Positions 11,188 to 22,152 of a stretch of 64,000 nt of DNA are shown here, one piece after another. Within the stretch, counting starts at the first letter, position 1. The number at the start of each line of letters is the position of its first letter. The position numbers and the translations under genes are program-made. Under the pieces are notes generated by a model. That model did not search any database. It was not told the origin of the DNA and saw only the letters and a list, made by a program, of their open reading frames with translations. The stretch comes from Liolophura sinensis (taxonomy: Eukaryota > Mollusca > Polyplacophora > Chitonida > Chitonidae), in assembly GCF_032854445.1 (NCBI RefSeq), contig NW_027017977.1:1-64000 (forward strand). The letters run 5' to 3'.

Positions 11188-11297
11188 CAGCATCCTGCCT
11201 GGGGGAGTGTTCAGGGAATGGGGGTTGGGAGCGTCTACTTGTTATGGGGAGGGCCCCAAGGGGAGGGTGCGCCAGAACCTATACTCTGCATACTACT
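11188..11297. repeat. Right terminal inverted repeat of Polinton 1
   Basis: The segment matches the right terminus of Polinton 2 (54018-54135) and, inverted, the left one (from 40880). It is rich in G runs and contains TTGTTATGGGGAGGGCC and CAGAACCTATA, ending CATACTACT. LINE sequence starts at 11298. Confidence 0.75.
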
Positions 11298-13470
11298 ATT
11301 CTTGTTCAACCCAGACTACCTCAATACAACTAATAAAACCAGTAATTAATACCGAACAAACTGACAAACCTTAACCTAATGCCTCTGAAAATAATAACAC
11401 AAAAAATAAGTCTAAAAATAAATCTTAAAATAATAATAATTATTGGATCCATAGGGCGTCCCTCTAAGGCCACTAGGGATCCGGTCCAAACTTTTTATAA
11501 GTTTGGATCGATGTAGGACCTTGGTCGGATGTGGATGTGATGGATATATCACCCGTACCTGCGAGATTTTCTAGCCGATCTCCAAGAAAGTGTTGTCCTC
11601 GGCCCAAACATAAAGATAAATCTTCTATACATCGCCCTCCATAATGTCTTTATGCGACAAAATTATACCATGGAATTGTAGAGGTCTTAAGATAAATTTT
11701 ATTGAAATAAAACGCCTAGTTCAATCTTTAAATGCAGTTGCCCATTGTCTTCAAGAAACTCACCTGAAGACATTTGGCAATGTTACAATAACTCTTTCAA
11801 AATTATTCACTTTATAGCACCTGTTGTACTGAAGAAGAGCGAGCTAAATCGGCCTCAAATATCTTTGAAAATAACAATATTCACAGACCTTTAGGCTCTG
11901 GCCACAATAAAACAATCACAATATGTTCGGTGCATGTTCCTCTGAACATTTCTTTGTCAGCTTTCCAGTCACATAATTTAAAAGTCCACTTACCTAAGCC
12001 GTTCGTAATAATGGGAGATTTTAATTCCCATAACCCCCTATGGGACAATAATAAGATAAATAATAAGATAGCAAGATAAGAGAAGACTTCTTATCGAAAG
12101 AGGAACTTTGTTTTTTAAATAATGGTTCTAATATCTATTTACATCAATGTAATGGAACTTATTCTGCTAATGATCTTCTCCTTGATGTGTTTTGAAAGGT
12201 GCTGAGCATCTTTGTGACCATTTACCTATTATCTTAAATATATCGCTTCTAATTCTTCAGACCGTGTAGCTAGGTTGAAAATCGATAAAGAGATTATATC
12301 GCATTTGAAATGCTCTGTGAGGCTGATGTTACCCCAGACTCTAAACGCAGCAGATGATCCTACATTAAAGGTTAATGAGCTTGTTTAAGGAGCTGCCGAT
12401 AAAACTATCCCGAAGAACTTGACAAATCCAAAATCCAAAGTTAAAGCCTACTAGAACAATGAGTGTCTTAAAGCAATTAAGGACCAGGAAAAGGCTGAAG
12501 GCAGATTTAATCATTGTCCTACTGATAATAACTTCTTATCAGGTTCTTATTTTTCGAGCCAAGGCTCGTTGATTTAATAAAGTTCAAGAGACGATCTTGT
12601 TGGTGGAGCTTTGTTTCGGGCATTACGTCAAAAACACCCATGGGTAAGGTCTGGAACATGGTTCAGAAACTTAACGTGAGAAATAATAAAGCAAATGCCA
12701 AGCATTTGAAAGATAAACATAATCTATTAACTTTTCCGTCCTATACAATTAATAACTTAGTTCAGACATTTTTAAAGAAATCTTTTCCATCGTCATTGAG
12801 GGAGACCTGTATTATTACGGTTCCCAATCCAGGTATGGACCATACTGATCCGTCTAATTACCCTCCCATATATTTCTGCCATATAATGTAGTTTTAGTCA
12901 TAGAACATCTACTGTCGATCACCTTGTTCGATTCGAAACCTTATGTTTGTGATGGTTTTATCAGCAATGGACATATGTCGTCGATATTCTTTAACTTTAA
13001 AAAGGCCTTCCACACCACATAGGAATATACTATTTTAAAAGGCCTTGCGGATTTTGGTTTTTAAAGGTCGATTTGTAACCTTTATGAGAATTTTTATCTG
13101 ATTGCCGGATGGAGTCCATTCTTTCTGATTCTTATGAATAGGACATGGCTGTACCCCAGGGCAGCATTCTATCATCTACTTTGTTCAGTATAAAATAAAT
13201 ACCTTGGCTAAAAGAGTAAAATCTGGTACAGAGGGTTCTTTATTTGTTTGCGATTTCCTAATATGTTGCCTTGCAAAAATATGAATATCATTCAACGTTA
13301 GTTGCAGCTTTGTCTCAATAAGATCGAGAAAAGCGCAAACCGAAAACGGGTTTTGATTTTCAACGGGCTTAGATTTCAACAGCTAAATCCGTCAGTATGC
13401 TTTTTGTAATAAAGGGAAACTTCCCCGAGCTTAATTTTTGTGGTGAAAATTGTTGAACCAAAACTTTTAG
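11298..13470 (+). mobile_element. Decayed LINE, copy A (jockey/I type)
   Basis: It starts inside ORF1 against the Polinton terminus. The ORF1 end (CCTCTAAGGCCACTAGGG) is followed by an ORF2 with the endonuclease start (TATACCATGGAATTGTAGAGG), an ATGGGAGATTTTAATTCCCA-type motif and RT remnants to about 13470. Stops and deletions occur throughout, and it is more eroded than the other copies. It ends where the Tc1 remnant begins. Confidence 0.75.
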
Positions 13471-13694
13471 GTATAATATACTGAATTCCAAAGAAACGCG
13501 AATGGGAGAATGAGTATAAACTGCAAATGAGTAAGAGCCGGTTGACTTTATTAAAACGTATTTCTCTGACACAACAACTCAATTAAAAGCTCATATCGTG
13601 CTGATTCTTCTGAATAAATGGAAATGGGAGAACCCATTTAATCTGGCTCAACAGCAACGCGTTTTGGGAATTGTTTTCTGATGGAATAAAAATT

Positions 13695-14332
13695 ACATCA
13701 ATAACGAGTGTGACCCAACAAACGTTAACAACAGCAGCACATCTATTCTTGCTGTTGAAGAAACTTTGGATGAACCTCCGAGGAATGTTATTGTAAGTGT
13801 CAATGTTTTGTTGCAGCTGTTGCAAGGTAACTGGCTACATGAGTTGATAGCGAATCTCAGAGGTGTTCGATAGGATTTAAATCCGGACGTAAAGCTGGAC
13901 AATCCATCGTCTGGTTGCCGTTGTTCAGTAGAAATGTGTGTGTCAATCTTGCGGTATGTGCTCTTGCATTATCTCTCTTTAGAACAAGATTGCGTCGTCG
14001 AGCAAAACAGAGAACAACTACAGGCCTCAACACTTCATCCGCTAGCGCAGCGTGATACCCAGGAGTCTCACCAATGCGGTCGCTGTGAGCTGAAGTCCAG
14101 CTCATGGTGGCTTCCTCTCCGGCCGTAGCTGGGGAAGGCCTTCAAGCAAGCGGATGGTCGTAAGTTTCCTCCGGGCTCTGCCCTGTTTCCACCTACTATA
14201 ATGCTGGCCACCGTCGTATAAGTGAAATATTCTTGAGTACGGCGTAAAACACCAATCAATCAACACTTCATCGACGTGGCGCTGTGCCGTGGCTCCTGTA
14301 TCTCGTCCCTCTCCATTGTTTTGGAAGATCAC
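13695..14332 (-). pseudogene. Tc1/mariner transposase fragment, split by SINE
   Basis: The second catalytic Asp lies in LKRDNARAHTARL and the third acidic residue in RPDLNPIEHL. A C-terminal segment (LQQLQQN...NNIPRRFIQS) is shifted after about 13858. Upstream of the SINE the frame continues as GEGRDTGATAQRHVDEVL. The first catalytic region and the DNA-binding domain are missing, so it is inactive. Confidence 0.7.
14027..14272 (+). repeat. tRNA-derived SINE, 5' truncated, with 13-bp target duplication
   Basis: TCAACACTTCATC occurs at 14027-14039 and again at 14260-14272, directly flanking the SINE at 14040-14259. The 3' end ACTTATACGACGG-type tail (read here as GTATAAGTGAAATATTC...GGCGTAAAACACC) is shared with copies at 16107, 55564 and 62395. 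The tRNA-like head is mostly missing. Confidence 0.8.
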
Positions 14333-14400
14333 AGGAGGAACGCCCCCAAATCATGATGGAAGCGATTCAAAAGTAACGGACGATTACGTCTTTCCCGTTA

Positions 14401-14581
14401 ATATTTAGGGATCTCATACTACAAGAGGCGCAATCTATGTTTTTACACGACATGCTGGACTGTATGAAAGCTGTCTACAAAACAGATGGCGCTGGTTGCC
14501 GAGTGTAACCGTCTGTGATGTTAAATACCATGTACACAATATATATGTACATAAGGATAACAGCGCCGCCTGTGTGGTTGA
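14401..14581. other. Unassigned spacer
   Basis: I see no gene or recognisable element here. It lies between the Tc1 remnant and the Penelope-like element. Confidence 0.4.
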
Positions 14582-14589
14582 TCACAATG

Positions 14590-16560
14590 CAGGTCGCCTG
14601 AGATTCTGAACGCTCTGTCCATACCTGCTAACGAGAGTGTTATACGCATTGTAAAATTTGAGAAACTTAGAATGAAGGCGTTTGATGGAGTATCCTTGAC
14701 AAACTAGTTTTTGAACTAACAGCTTGTGATGCAAACTAAAGTAATCACAATTTACGCAACATCTGACAAATGCTACAAGGCGAGATATGTATACGCCATA
14801 TGCAGGACTCTTTGGTATATTGCTATCCAAATAAGGATAACTTACAATATCAAAATTGAAATTATCCCTTTTGTCGTAAAGGCGGTTTATATCGTTTTTG
14901 TACAGATATAAACCCAAATAAGTTGTACCATCAGGACTACCTGTTGTCTCCTTTAAATCCAATGAAGGCGGATAAATTTCATTCACCGCTTCAGCATTAT
15001 GGGGGTTATTTAACGCCAGTAGATCATCAATATAGCGCTTGGTAAATGAAAAGGATCGAGCTTTAAAGATATTACGTTTAAGTAATTTCTGCATATAGTC
15101 GTATTCATATGAAAACAGGTATACGTCTGCCAAAGGAGGCGCTCAATTAGTACCCATTGGAATACTTATGCACATAGATGTTATTAATGAGAAATTGAAG
15201 TAATTCAATAAATAATGTAACATCCCATGAGTGGCAACCTTTATAAATAGTAGAACGAAAGAAACCCTTATTGCTTCTGACGTTAATGTAACGGTGACCT
15301 TTTTTATTAAATACCGAGGCAATTAACGACGATATTCTAACAATAAGATCTTTGTGAGAAATTGTAGTATAGAGAGTAGAGAAAACCCATGTGGATACGT
15401 CTTTGTATGGTATATCCATATGAGCATCAAGTTCTTCTGTTAGACGTTTGGAGTTGTTAAGAATCCATATGCAGTTGACACCTGAATTTTTTGTTATGGC
15501 ACAACAATACTTATTGCAAAATGACTTTACTTCTTGTAGCGCTCTCGTAAGTAGGGTTGACGAGCTTGTTGGTACAACTTCTTTTTATTAAATAGTTCTC
15601 CCAGAGTACATGAAGTAGCAGAATACGTGGATTCTGTTGTAGATGTACATTGCTCTTGAAAAAGAATTTGACAATAATAATTCTAGCTAATAAAGATGAC
15701 ATTATTAGGAGCCTTGTCTGCTGTAGTGATGACAAATTTACTATGAAGGTTAGCCAGCCTTTCTTGAACAGCGGGATCCTTCAGAACCTGTTTAACTTTA
15801 AGGAGAGTATCAATGTCTAGACGGTGTATAGTTAAACTAACTTTCTTTTTGACAATCTCAAGCCAATCGTTAAGTACGGAAGAATGCACTTTCTCCCGTT
15901 TTGACCATTTTTGAACATATTCCTCAAGCGCCGAGATGATATTTTTGATGTTAGATCTAATGTTGACATTTCTCTTTTCTCTATACTTAGAACCTCTCAC
16001 AAAGAGATTCCTTAGATCGTGATTCTTGATAATAGTAAGGTCACCAGTCATGACATGTTTACATTTGTCTTCGGTAAAAACTGAGGATTCACAATCAGAG
16101 TTATAGCGGAGCCTCCGTGGTGCAGTTGGTTAGCGCGCTAGCGCAGCGTAATGACCCAGGAGTCTCTCACCAATGCGGTCGCTGTGAGTTCAACTCCAGC
16201 TCGTGCTGGCTTCCTCTCCGACCGTACGTGGGAAGCTCATGGCAGCTGGCAGCAACTTACGGATGGTCGTGGGCTTCCCCGGGCTGTGTCCGGTTTCCAT
16301 CCACCATAATGCTGGCCGCCGTCGTATAAGTGAAATATTCCTGAGTACGGCGTAAAACACCAATCAAATAAATAAATAAATCAATCACAGTTATAGCCGC
16401 CAAAAGTATACGCCGCCAAATCAAACCCCTTGATGGCCTGGGAATATTTGAAAATTTTGGAAGCGATAGGCTGTGTGTACTCATAGGATATGCAAGGGTG
16501 CTCTTGGATATTAAAATAAGTAGGCACAACACTACGAACATCGGGTTCATTAAAGATGCG
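14590..16560 (-). pseudogene. Penelope-like reverse transcriptase, frameshifted and SINE-interrupted
   Basis: Fragments in order on the minus strand are: a pre-RT segment (16400-16560); KYREKRNVNIRSN and SVLNDWLEIVKKKVSL at 15683-16051; the RT segment FSTLYTTISHKDL at 15147-15419; and FTKRYIDDLLALNNP, with the catalytic YIDD, at 14980-15050. The tail LVCQGYSIKRLHSKFLKFY follows. Frames change at about 15140, 15420 and 15680. Compared with the second copy, the RT core is otherwise well preserved. Confidence 0.75.
16092..16396 (+). repeat. Full-length tRNA-derived SINE with target duplication
   Basis: The SINE body is 16107-16381. A-box-like GTGCAGTTGGTTAGCG and B-box-like GAGTTCAACTCC lie in the head, and the tail ends in AAATAAATAAATAAA. 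Flanks CAATCAGAGTTATAG (16092-16106) and CAATCACAGTTATAG (16382-16396) are a 15-bp duplication with one mismatch. It sits inside Penelope-like element 1. The shared 3' end suggests the metazoan MESC-type SINEs known from molluscs, recalled rather than checked. Confidence 0.8.
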
Positions 16561-16599
16561 TGGTAGGTTAATTATTTAAAGGCCTCTATCTGAATACTT

Positions 16600-16889
16600 T
16601 ATCTGATCAATATGATAAAAGCGAGTCAGTATCTGTCGCTACTCAAACTTCATTAACTTGGCCCATTGGAAACGCCAAACCTAGTACCACTTCTGTCAAA
16701 CTTTCGGTTCAACCTGCGTAAAACACATGCTCAATCCAGACTACTTCAGCACAACGAATAAAAACAGTAAATAGTGTCGAAAAGCTGATAAATCTTAATC
16801 TAATGACAGCATCAAATCAAAAAACAAAGCTCAAAGTAATAACAGTAAAAGTAATAAACCTAGTGGCCCAACAGAGCGCCCCTCTAAGG
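16600..16889 (+). mobile_element. LINE copy C, left part (ORF1)
   Basis: The sequence matches the ORF1 C-terminal region of other copies and stops at GCGCCCCTCTAAGG (16876-16889). The same 14 bp, with one change, restarts at 22153. This piece and 22167-24497 are therefore one element split by LINE B. Confidence 0.75.
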
Positions 16890-17199
16890 AATGAATGAAT
16901 GAATGATTATGGCTTAACGCCACATCGGCAATATTTCAGCCATATCGTGACAAGAGCAAGGTGAAAACATGAGACCGTTAAGGTTTTCGAAATGATAGTG
17001 AGAACATCAAAAATAAAACAAAAAGTACGGACATGTTTAAAATCATATCAGAAAAAACCAAAACAGTTAAAACTCGAAAACCAGCATATTTAAAAAATAG
17101 CATATCTGGAAAGCTATATGTATATAACTTTTTATCTATAAATATTAAAGACTATTAAAATTTATATTTTATAATAAAGGCCAATGGCCTTCAAATATT

Positions 17200-20100
17200 T
17201 TATGACAACATCGCCAGCGATGCTGTCAAATAAATCATATATAGAGTTGATCGTGTAGAACCTTTGCCTAACATGGACCAAGTCTACACAGTCAACCAAG
17301 ATATGTTTGATGCCATATTGTACATCACATCCAACACACTCGGGAGCACTGCTCGTATCTAAGTGGAAATTGTGCGTCAGATGAGAGTGTCAGATGAGAG
17401 TGCCCAATACGACACCTCGTTAAAACTACTTGGTCTCTGCGAGACATTTGACAAGTATTGGCATTGTAGCCAATGGCAGGATGTATGGCATGCAGTTTAA
17501 TATGGATCTGCAAGTCCCATTCACCCTGGCAAAGGCGACGAATATATTTAAGACTATTACACTTCACGTCAGTATAAGGGATTTTAACCCGCGATACAGG
17601 TTTATATAGGGCAGCTATCGCTTCCCTGTCCCCAACTGTGTTTCCATGGATACCAGTGTGACTTGGTATCCAACCCTGTCCCCATCCTTTGACCCCTCAG
17701 TATATATAAATTTATAATCCATATAATCAGCCCTGATTTCAGCAAAACTTTGATGAATTATAAGAGCATTTATATTTGATTGATTTACGTAGATCAAATA
17801 TTAGTTTAGGTTGTGGAAGAGGCCATGGAGGGGACTCCGGAAAAGACACCGGAGCTATGTCCTCCAGCTTGATGTTAGCACACAGAATATGGTCCCGTAT
17901 GCGAAGACCGAACGAAGGGATTTTGGTAGGATATTTAGTATATTTGTCTACATATAATGGATTGAAAACACAGTCGTAGGCAGGGTTTGTTGGATGTGCT
18001 TTAAGCTTTGTAGCATGTTGAAGTCTCAGTTTTATACGTCGGTTATATAAAGAAGGCTCATTTGCCTTCACATATAAAATTTCTACTGGTGAGGTTCTAA
18101 AAGCACCAAGGCTGAGCCTCAAACCTTGGTGATAAACAGGATCCAACATTTTAATATACGACTTCCTAGCGGAACCGTAAATGATGGACCCATAGTCCAA
18201 TTTAGACCTCACCAGAGAACGATATAAATTAAGTAAAACTGATCGGTCAGCACCCCAATCGGTGCTGGACACGACCTTAATTATATCGACAGCCTTTGTA
18301 CATTTAGCCTTAGGCATTTTAATATGAGATATGAAAGATAGCTTACTATCAAATATTATTCCTAAAAATTTAGTTTCTCCAACAATTTTAACCTGTTCAC
18401 CACAAAAATTAAGCTCAGGGTCAAGATGAGGTTTCCGTTTATTACAAAAATGCATACCGACGGTTTTAGACGTTGAAAATCTAAAACCGTTTTCAGTTGC
18501 CCATTTCTCGATCTTATTGAGACAAAGCTGCAACTGACGTTCGATGTTATTCATGTTCTTAGCTCGGTAGCATATAAGGAAATTATCGACGTATAAAGAA
18601 CCCTCTGTGCCAGATGTTAATGTTTTTGCTAGGCTATTTATTTTTATGCTCAAGAGAGTTGGTGATAGAATGCTGCCCTGGGGTACACCCATTTCCTGCT
18701 CATAAGAGTCAGAAAGAGTGGACCCCACCCGTACCTTAAACTGACGATCAGATAAAAATTCGGATATAAATATAGGAAAACGACCTTTAAGACCCATATT
18801 CGCGAGGTCTTTTAAAATACCATATTTCCATGTGGTGTCGTAGGCCTTCTCAAGGTCAAAAATTATGGACACCACATGTTTATTATTCAAGAAGCCATCG
18901 CGAATAAAGGGTTCGAATCGAACAAGGTGATCCATGGTAAATCGACCTTGACGAAAACCACACTAAATGTTAGATAAAAGCTTGTTGGTTTCAAGAAACC
19001 AAACAAGTCTATGATTAATCATCCGTTCCATAGTCTTACAGACACAGCTAGTAAGAGCTATGGGACGGTAATAATTTGGATGAGTATGATCCTTAACCGG
19101 TTTAGGGATCGGGATAATACACGCCTCCCTCCATGACGATGGAAAATTACCAGTTATCCAAGTATCATTAAGCAAGTCCAAGAGAGTCTCCAGTGGCTCA
19201 GGTGGTAAATGATTCAGAAACTTATAATATACGTTATCAGGACCACAAGCAGTATCGTGGGCCTTTTTTAATGCAGTCTTAAGTTCCTCGATATTAAAAA
19301 GACAATTATAATCGTCTAAATTTTTAGAAGAAAAGGGCAATTTAATTTTCTCCTTCTGGTTTTTAATATGTTGGATTTTTTTTAGTATAGTTCTCAAAAG
19401 AAAGTTTGTTGGAAATTGTCTCAGCTAATTTATTTCCTATATCGGATGGAGAGGTTAATATATTATCTCCATCTTTCAAATGGTGGACTTTTGCTTTATT
19501 ATTTTTGCCCTTAAGTTTCTGAACCATGTTCCAGGCCTTACGCATGGGTGTTTTTGACGTAATGCCTGAAACAAAGTTCCGCCAACAAGATCGTCTCTTG
19601 GACTTGAGTAATCAACGAGCTTTAGCTCTAAAAATACGAACGTCGTTTAAGTTATTATGAGTAGGACAATGATGAAATCTACGTTCAGCCTTTTTACGGT
19701 CCTTTATGGCTTTACGACAGTCATTGTCGTACCAGGGTTCTCTTTTGGAATTAGGATTTGTCGAGGTTTTAGGGATAGTTCTATCGACAGCTCGTAATAC
19801 AAGCTCATTAAATTTTAATATAGGATCATCTGCAGCATTGAAAGTCTCTGGAAAGGTATCAATCTGACAGAACATCTCAAATGCGATCCAATCTGCTTTA
19901 TCGAATTTCCACCTAGCTACACGTTCTAAAGAATTAGAAGTGATATGTTCTCGTATTATAGGAAAATGGTCACTACCACAAAGATCGTCATGCATCTTCC
20001 AAGAAAAATCAAGAAGTGATGGATCTGAGATAGTGAGATCGATAGCAGAATAAGCGCCATTACCTGGATGTAAATAGGTATTAGAACCATCATTGAAATA

Positions 20101-20594
20101 ACACAGTTCCTCCTTCGATCAAAAGTCTTCCATTATCTTGCCCTTATTATTAATGTTATTACTGCTCCATAGGGGGTTATGGGATCTCCCATAAGTATAA
20201 AAGGTTTAGGTAATTGTTCTTTTAGATTATGTAACTGCAAAGCTGACAAAGAAATGTTCGGGGGAATATACACTGAACATAATGTGATTGTTTCGGACAA
20301 TGAAACACGAACAGCCACAGCCTGAAGTTCTGTATCCAGAGCAACAGGGCTGTGAATAACATTGTTATTGACGAAGATAGAAGAGCCGCCTGCAGCTCGA
20401 TCCTCTTCATTTGAAAAAATGCTGTATAAGGAATAATTTTTAAGGCCTACTGTATCTTTGTCAGATGTCTTCAGGTGAGTTTCCTGATGACAAAGGGCAA
20501 TAGGATTTAAAGATTGAACTAACTGTGTTATTTCAATAAAATTTACCTTAAGACCTCGACAATTCCATTGTATAAATTTGTCTAAATCAGACAT
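17200..20594 (-). pseudogene. LINE B ORF2: APE endonuclease, RT, RNase H
   Basis: The endonuclease starts FIQWNCRGLKVNFIEI (20133-20594), with HQETHLK and ILMGD motifs. The RT spans about 18000-19550 with FDLEKAYDTTWK, GVPQGSILSPTL and the catalytic box YVDNFLI, where the second Asp is Asn. RNase H traces (DYKFIYTEGSKDGDR) lie near 17700. A cysteine/histidine tail follows to about 17250. Stops or shifts occur near 18960, 19600 and 20130. The RNase H domain and ORF order point to the I/Nimb group of the jockey superfamily. Confidence 0.8.
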
Positions 20595-20691
20595 TATGGG
20601 GGGAGACGTATAGGAGATTTCTCTATGTTTGGACCGAAGACGACCCTTCCTTGGAGATCGGCTGAAAGACCTGGTGCGGGTGATGTATCCA

Positions 20692-21400
20692 TCACATGTG
20701 CATCCGATGTTGTAGGACCAACGTCCTTGAAACCAGGATGACTCTCACTGCTGCACCTATTTTATTTTTACATTGGCCCTTGCCGTGACCAAATGTTTGG
20801 CAAATAAAGCAGCGTGTAGGGTTTGGAATGTATAAATCTACACTGACCCTATACGGGCCAATGTAGATATACGACTGAAGCGAGATTGTGTTAAAGGTCA
20901 AAAGATATGTATTAAGTTTAATGATATTGCCAGATTTCTTCATAGTGAAGCGTTTAACTCTGGCAACACCTTGTGATTTCAGTTCTGGGCATATTTCCTC
21001 TTCAGACAAGTCAATAATATCACCATGCCGATCACGAATTATTCCCTGACCGCTGTTCAGGGAATTGTGCGGGGATGCGAAAACAGGTATATCAGCAATT
21101 TTATTTATTAACAATAGATGTTTTGATTGTTGCTTTCGGAAACATTCAATGAGAATGCCTCCGGATCTTAACTTTTCAGCGGTTTTTAATGTTCCAGCTG
21201 TGCCCTGGAGAGCCCTTTTCAATACAAAAGGGTGAATTTTAGAGGCCGGCTTTTGTTCACTCTTAGTCGAGAGAACAATAAAAGCCAGCCAACTGTCCTG
21301 TCCATTATCAAGAGAGTCTGTGAAAACTTCTAACTTCCTCTTTTCATCAGCACTTGATGAAGTCGCCAGAGAGGAAGATCTATTAGGTATAATTCAAGTT
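20692..21400 (-). pseudogene. LINE B ORF1 (gag-like, one zinc knuckle left)
   Basis: This is an RNA-binding-type protein ending in CFICQTFGHGKGQC, a CX2CX4HX4C knuckle. Copies D and E have three knuckles and a long Ser/Lys-rich linker afterwards. Here the sequence jumps from the knuckle straight toward ORF2, so the ORF1 3' half is deleted. Confidence 0.7.
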
Positions 21401-21419
21401 AAAATTTGAAATGAGGTCA

Positions 21420-22152
21420 TTGTTTATTTTATTAATTTCGCCTTACGTGTCCCCCACCCGCCACGGAGTGCCAGCAATGGCGAATCTACCTCTGCGGATG
21501 ACCAGCAGAGAAGAAAAACAGGGAATGCACGCAAGATATACTCGAACAGATTGAGTTATACCAAAAGGTTAAATCCAATCTACTGGATTGACCCATTAGC
21601 CACCGCCTTCTACACTGACCCCGAACAAGAGCATTTTGGGAAATACCGACTTCACATCAGTCAGTTAAAGAATTGACTTGAAATGAGTTATACCAGAAGG
21701 TTAAATCCAATCTACTCGATTGACCCATTAGCCACCGCCTTCTGCATTGACCCCAAAGGAAGTGCATCTGAAGAAGAGCCAACTTGACATCTCAGTGAGA
21801 CAAAGAATAACAAACGGGATCCAGTGTAGGGCTTGACGTGACCAGCCGATTGATCGGACCGGGCCCACCCTACCTTCCGTCTCTCTCCATGTAAGGGCCA
21901 AAGTGACGTGTTGAGCGTGAGCATCTCGCGAGACCAAAACGCCCTCAACCATCAGGATCCCGTCCTCGTGGATTACGGGTTGCAACCCACTTTAAACAGG
22001 TCGCTCACCGGTTGCCTCTCACACAACTGGGAAGATGTAAGCCTATTATATTCACCGGGCTCACACAGGAGAGCTCTAGGTTAGTCGTCTTTTACGACAA
22101 GCTTGTCTAGAGGGATGAGGTCCTATTCTTATCACCCCGGAAACCCCACGGG
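21420..22152 (-). promoter_or_regulatory. LINE 5' leader with tandem 132-bp units
   Basis: GAGTTATACC at 21553 and 21685 starts two direct repeats of about 132 bp with few differences. The rest of this GC-rich leader is shared with 30066-30660 and 56790-57200. Such leaders carry the internal promoter in LINEs; that role here is inference. Confidence 0.5.

Larger units (their letters stand above)
1..11297. mobile_element. Polinton 1 (adintovirus-like Maverick), left end outside window
   Basis: The block carries the standard Polinton gene set: capsid protein, packaging ATPase, DDE integrase and protein-primed PolB, plus small conserved proteins. It ends at a terminal inverted repeat whose last bases are ATACTACT-like at 11290-11297, beyond which LINE sequence starts abruptly. 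The same terminus recurs in Polinton 2. Gene order from left to right is virion protein (+), coiled-coil protein (-), capsid (+), ATPase (+), small genes (+), integrase (+), PolB (-), zinc-ribbon fragment (-). All larger genes are broken, so this is a dead copy. Confidence 0.9.
13475..14400 (-). mobile_element. Tc1-like transposon remnant carrying a SINE
   Basis: A minus-strand transposase fragment occupies most of it. The SINE at 14040-14259 splits it with a 13-bp duplication. I could not identify terminal inverted repeats, so the limits are approximate. Confidence 0.6.
14582..16585 (-). mobile_element. Penelope-like element 1, 5' truncated
   Basis: The minus strand matches the element at 57270-61460 from the segment before the RT to the RT end. 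The upstream GIY-YIG part is absent, and the truncation falls near 16585. A full-length SINE (16107-16381) interrupts it. Confidence 0.75.
16890..22152 (-). mobile_element. Full-length LINE copy B (jockey/I type), 5.26 kb
   Basis: The 3' end is a short TTCA repeat tail (16890-16905), and the 5' end begins GTGGGGTTTCCGGGGTG-like at about 22152. A 14-bp duplication flanks it. On the minus strand the order is 5' leader with two tandem 132-bp units, ORF1 with zinc knuckle, then ORF2 with endonuclease, RT and RNase H, then the 3' UTR. ORFs are degraded, but the element is structurally complete except for a deletion in ORF1. Confidence 0.85.
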
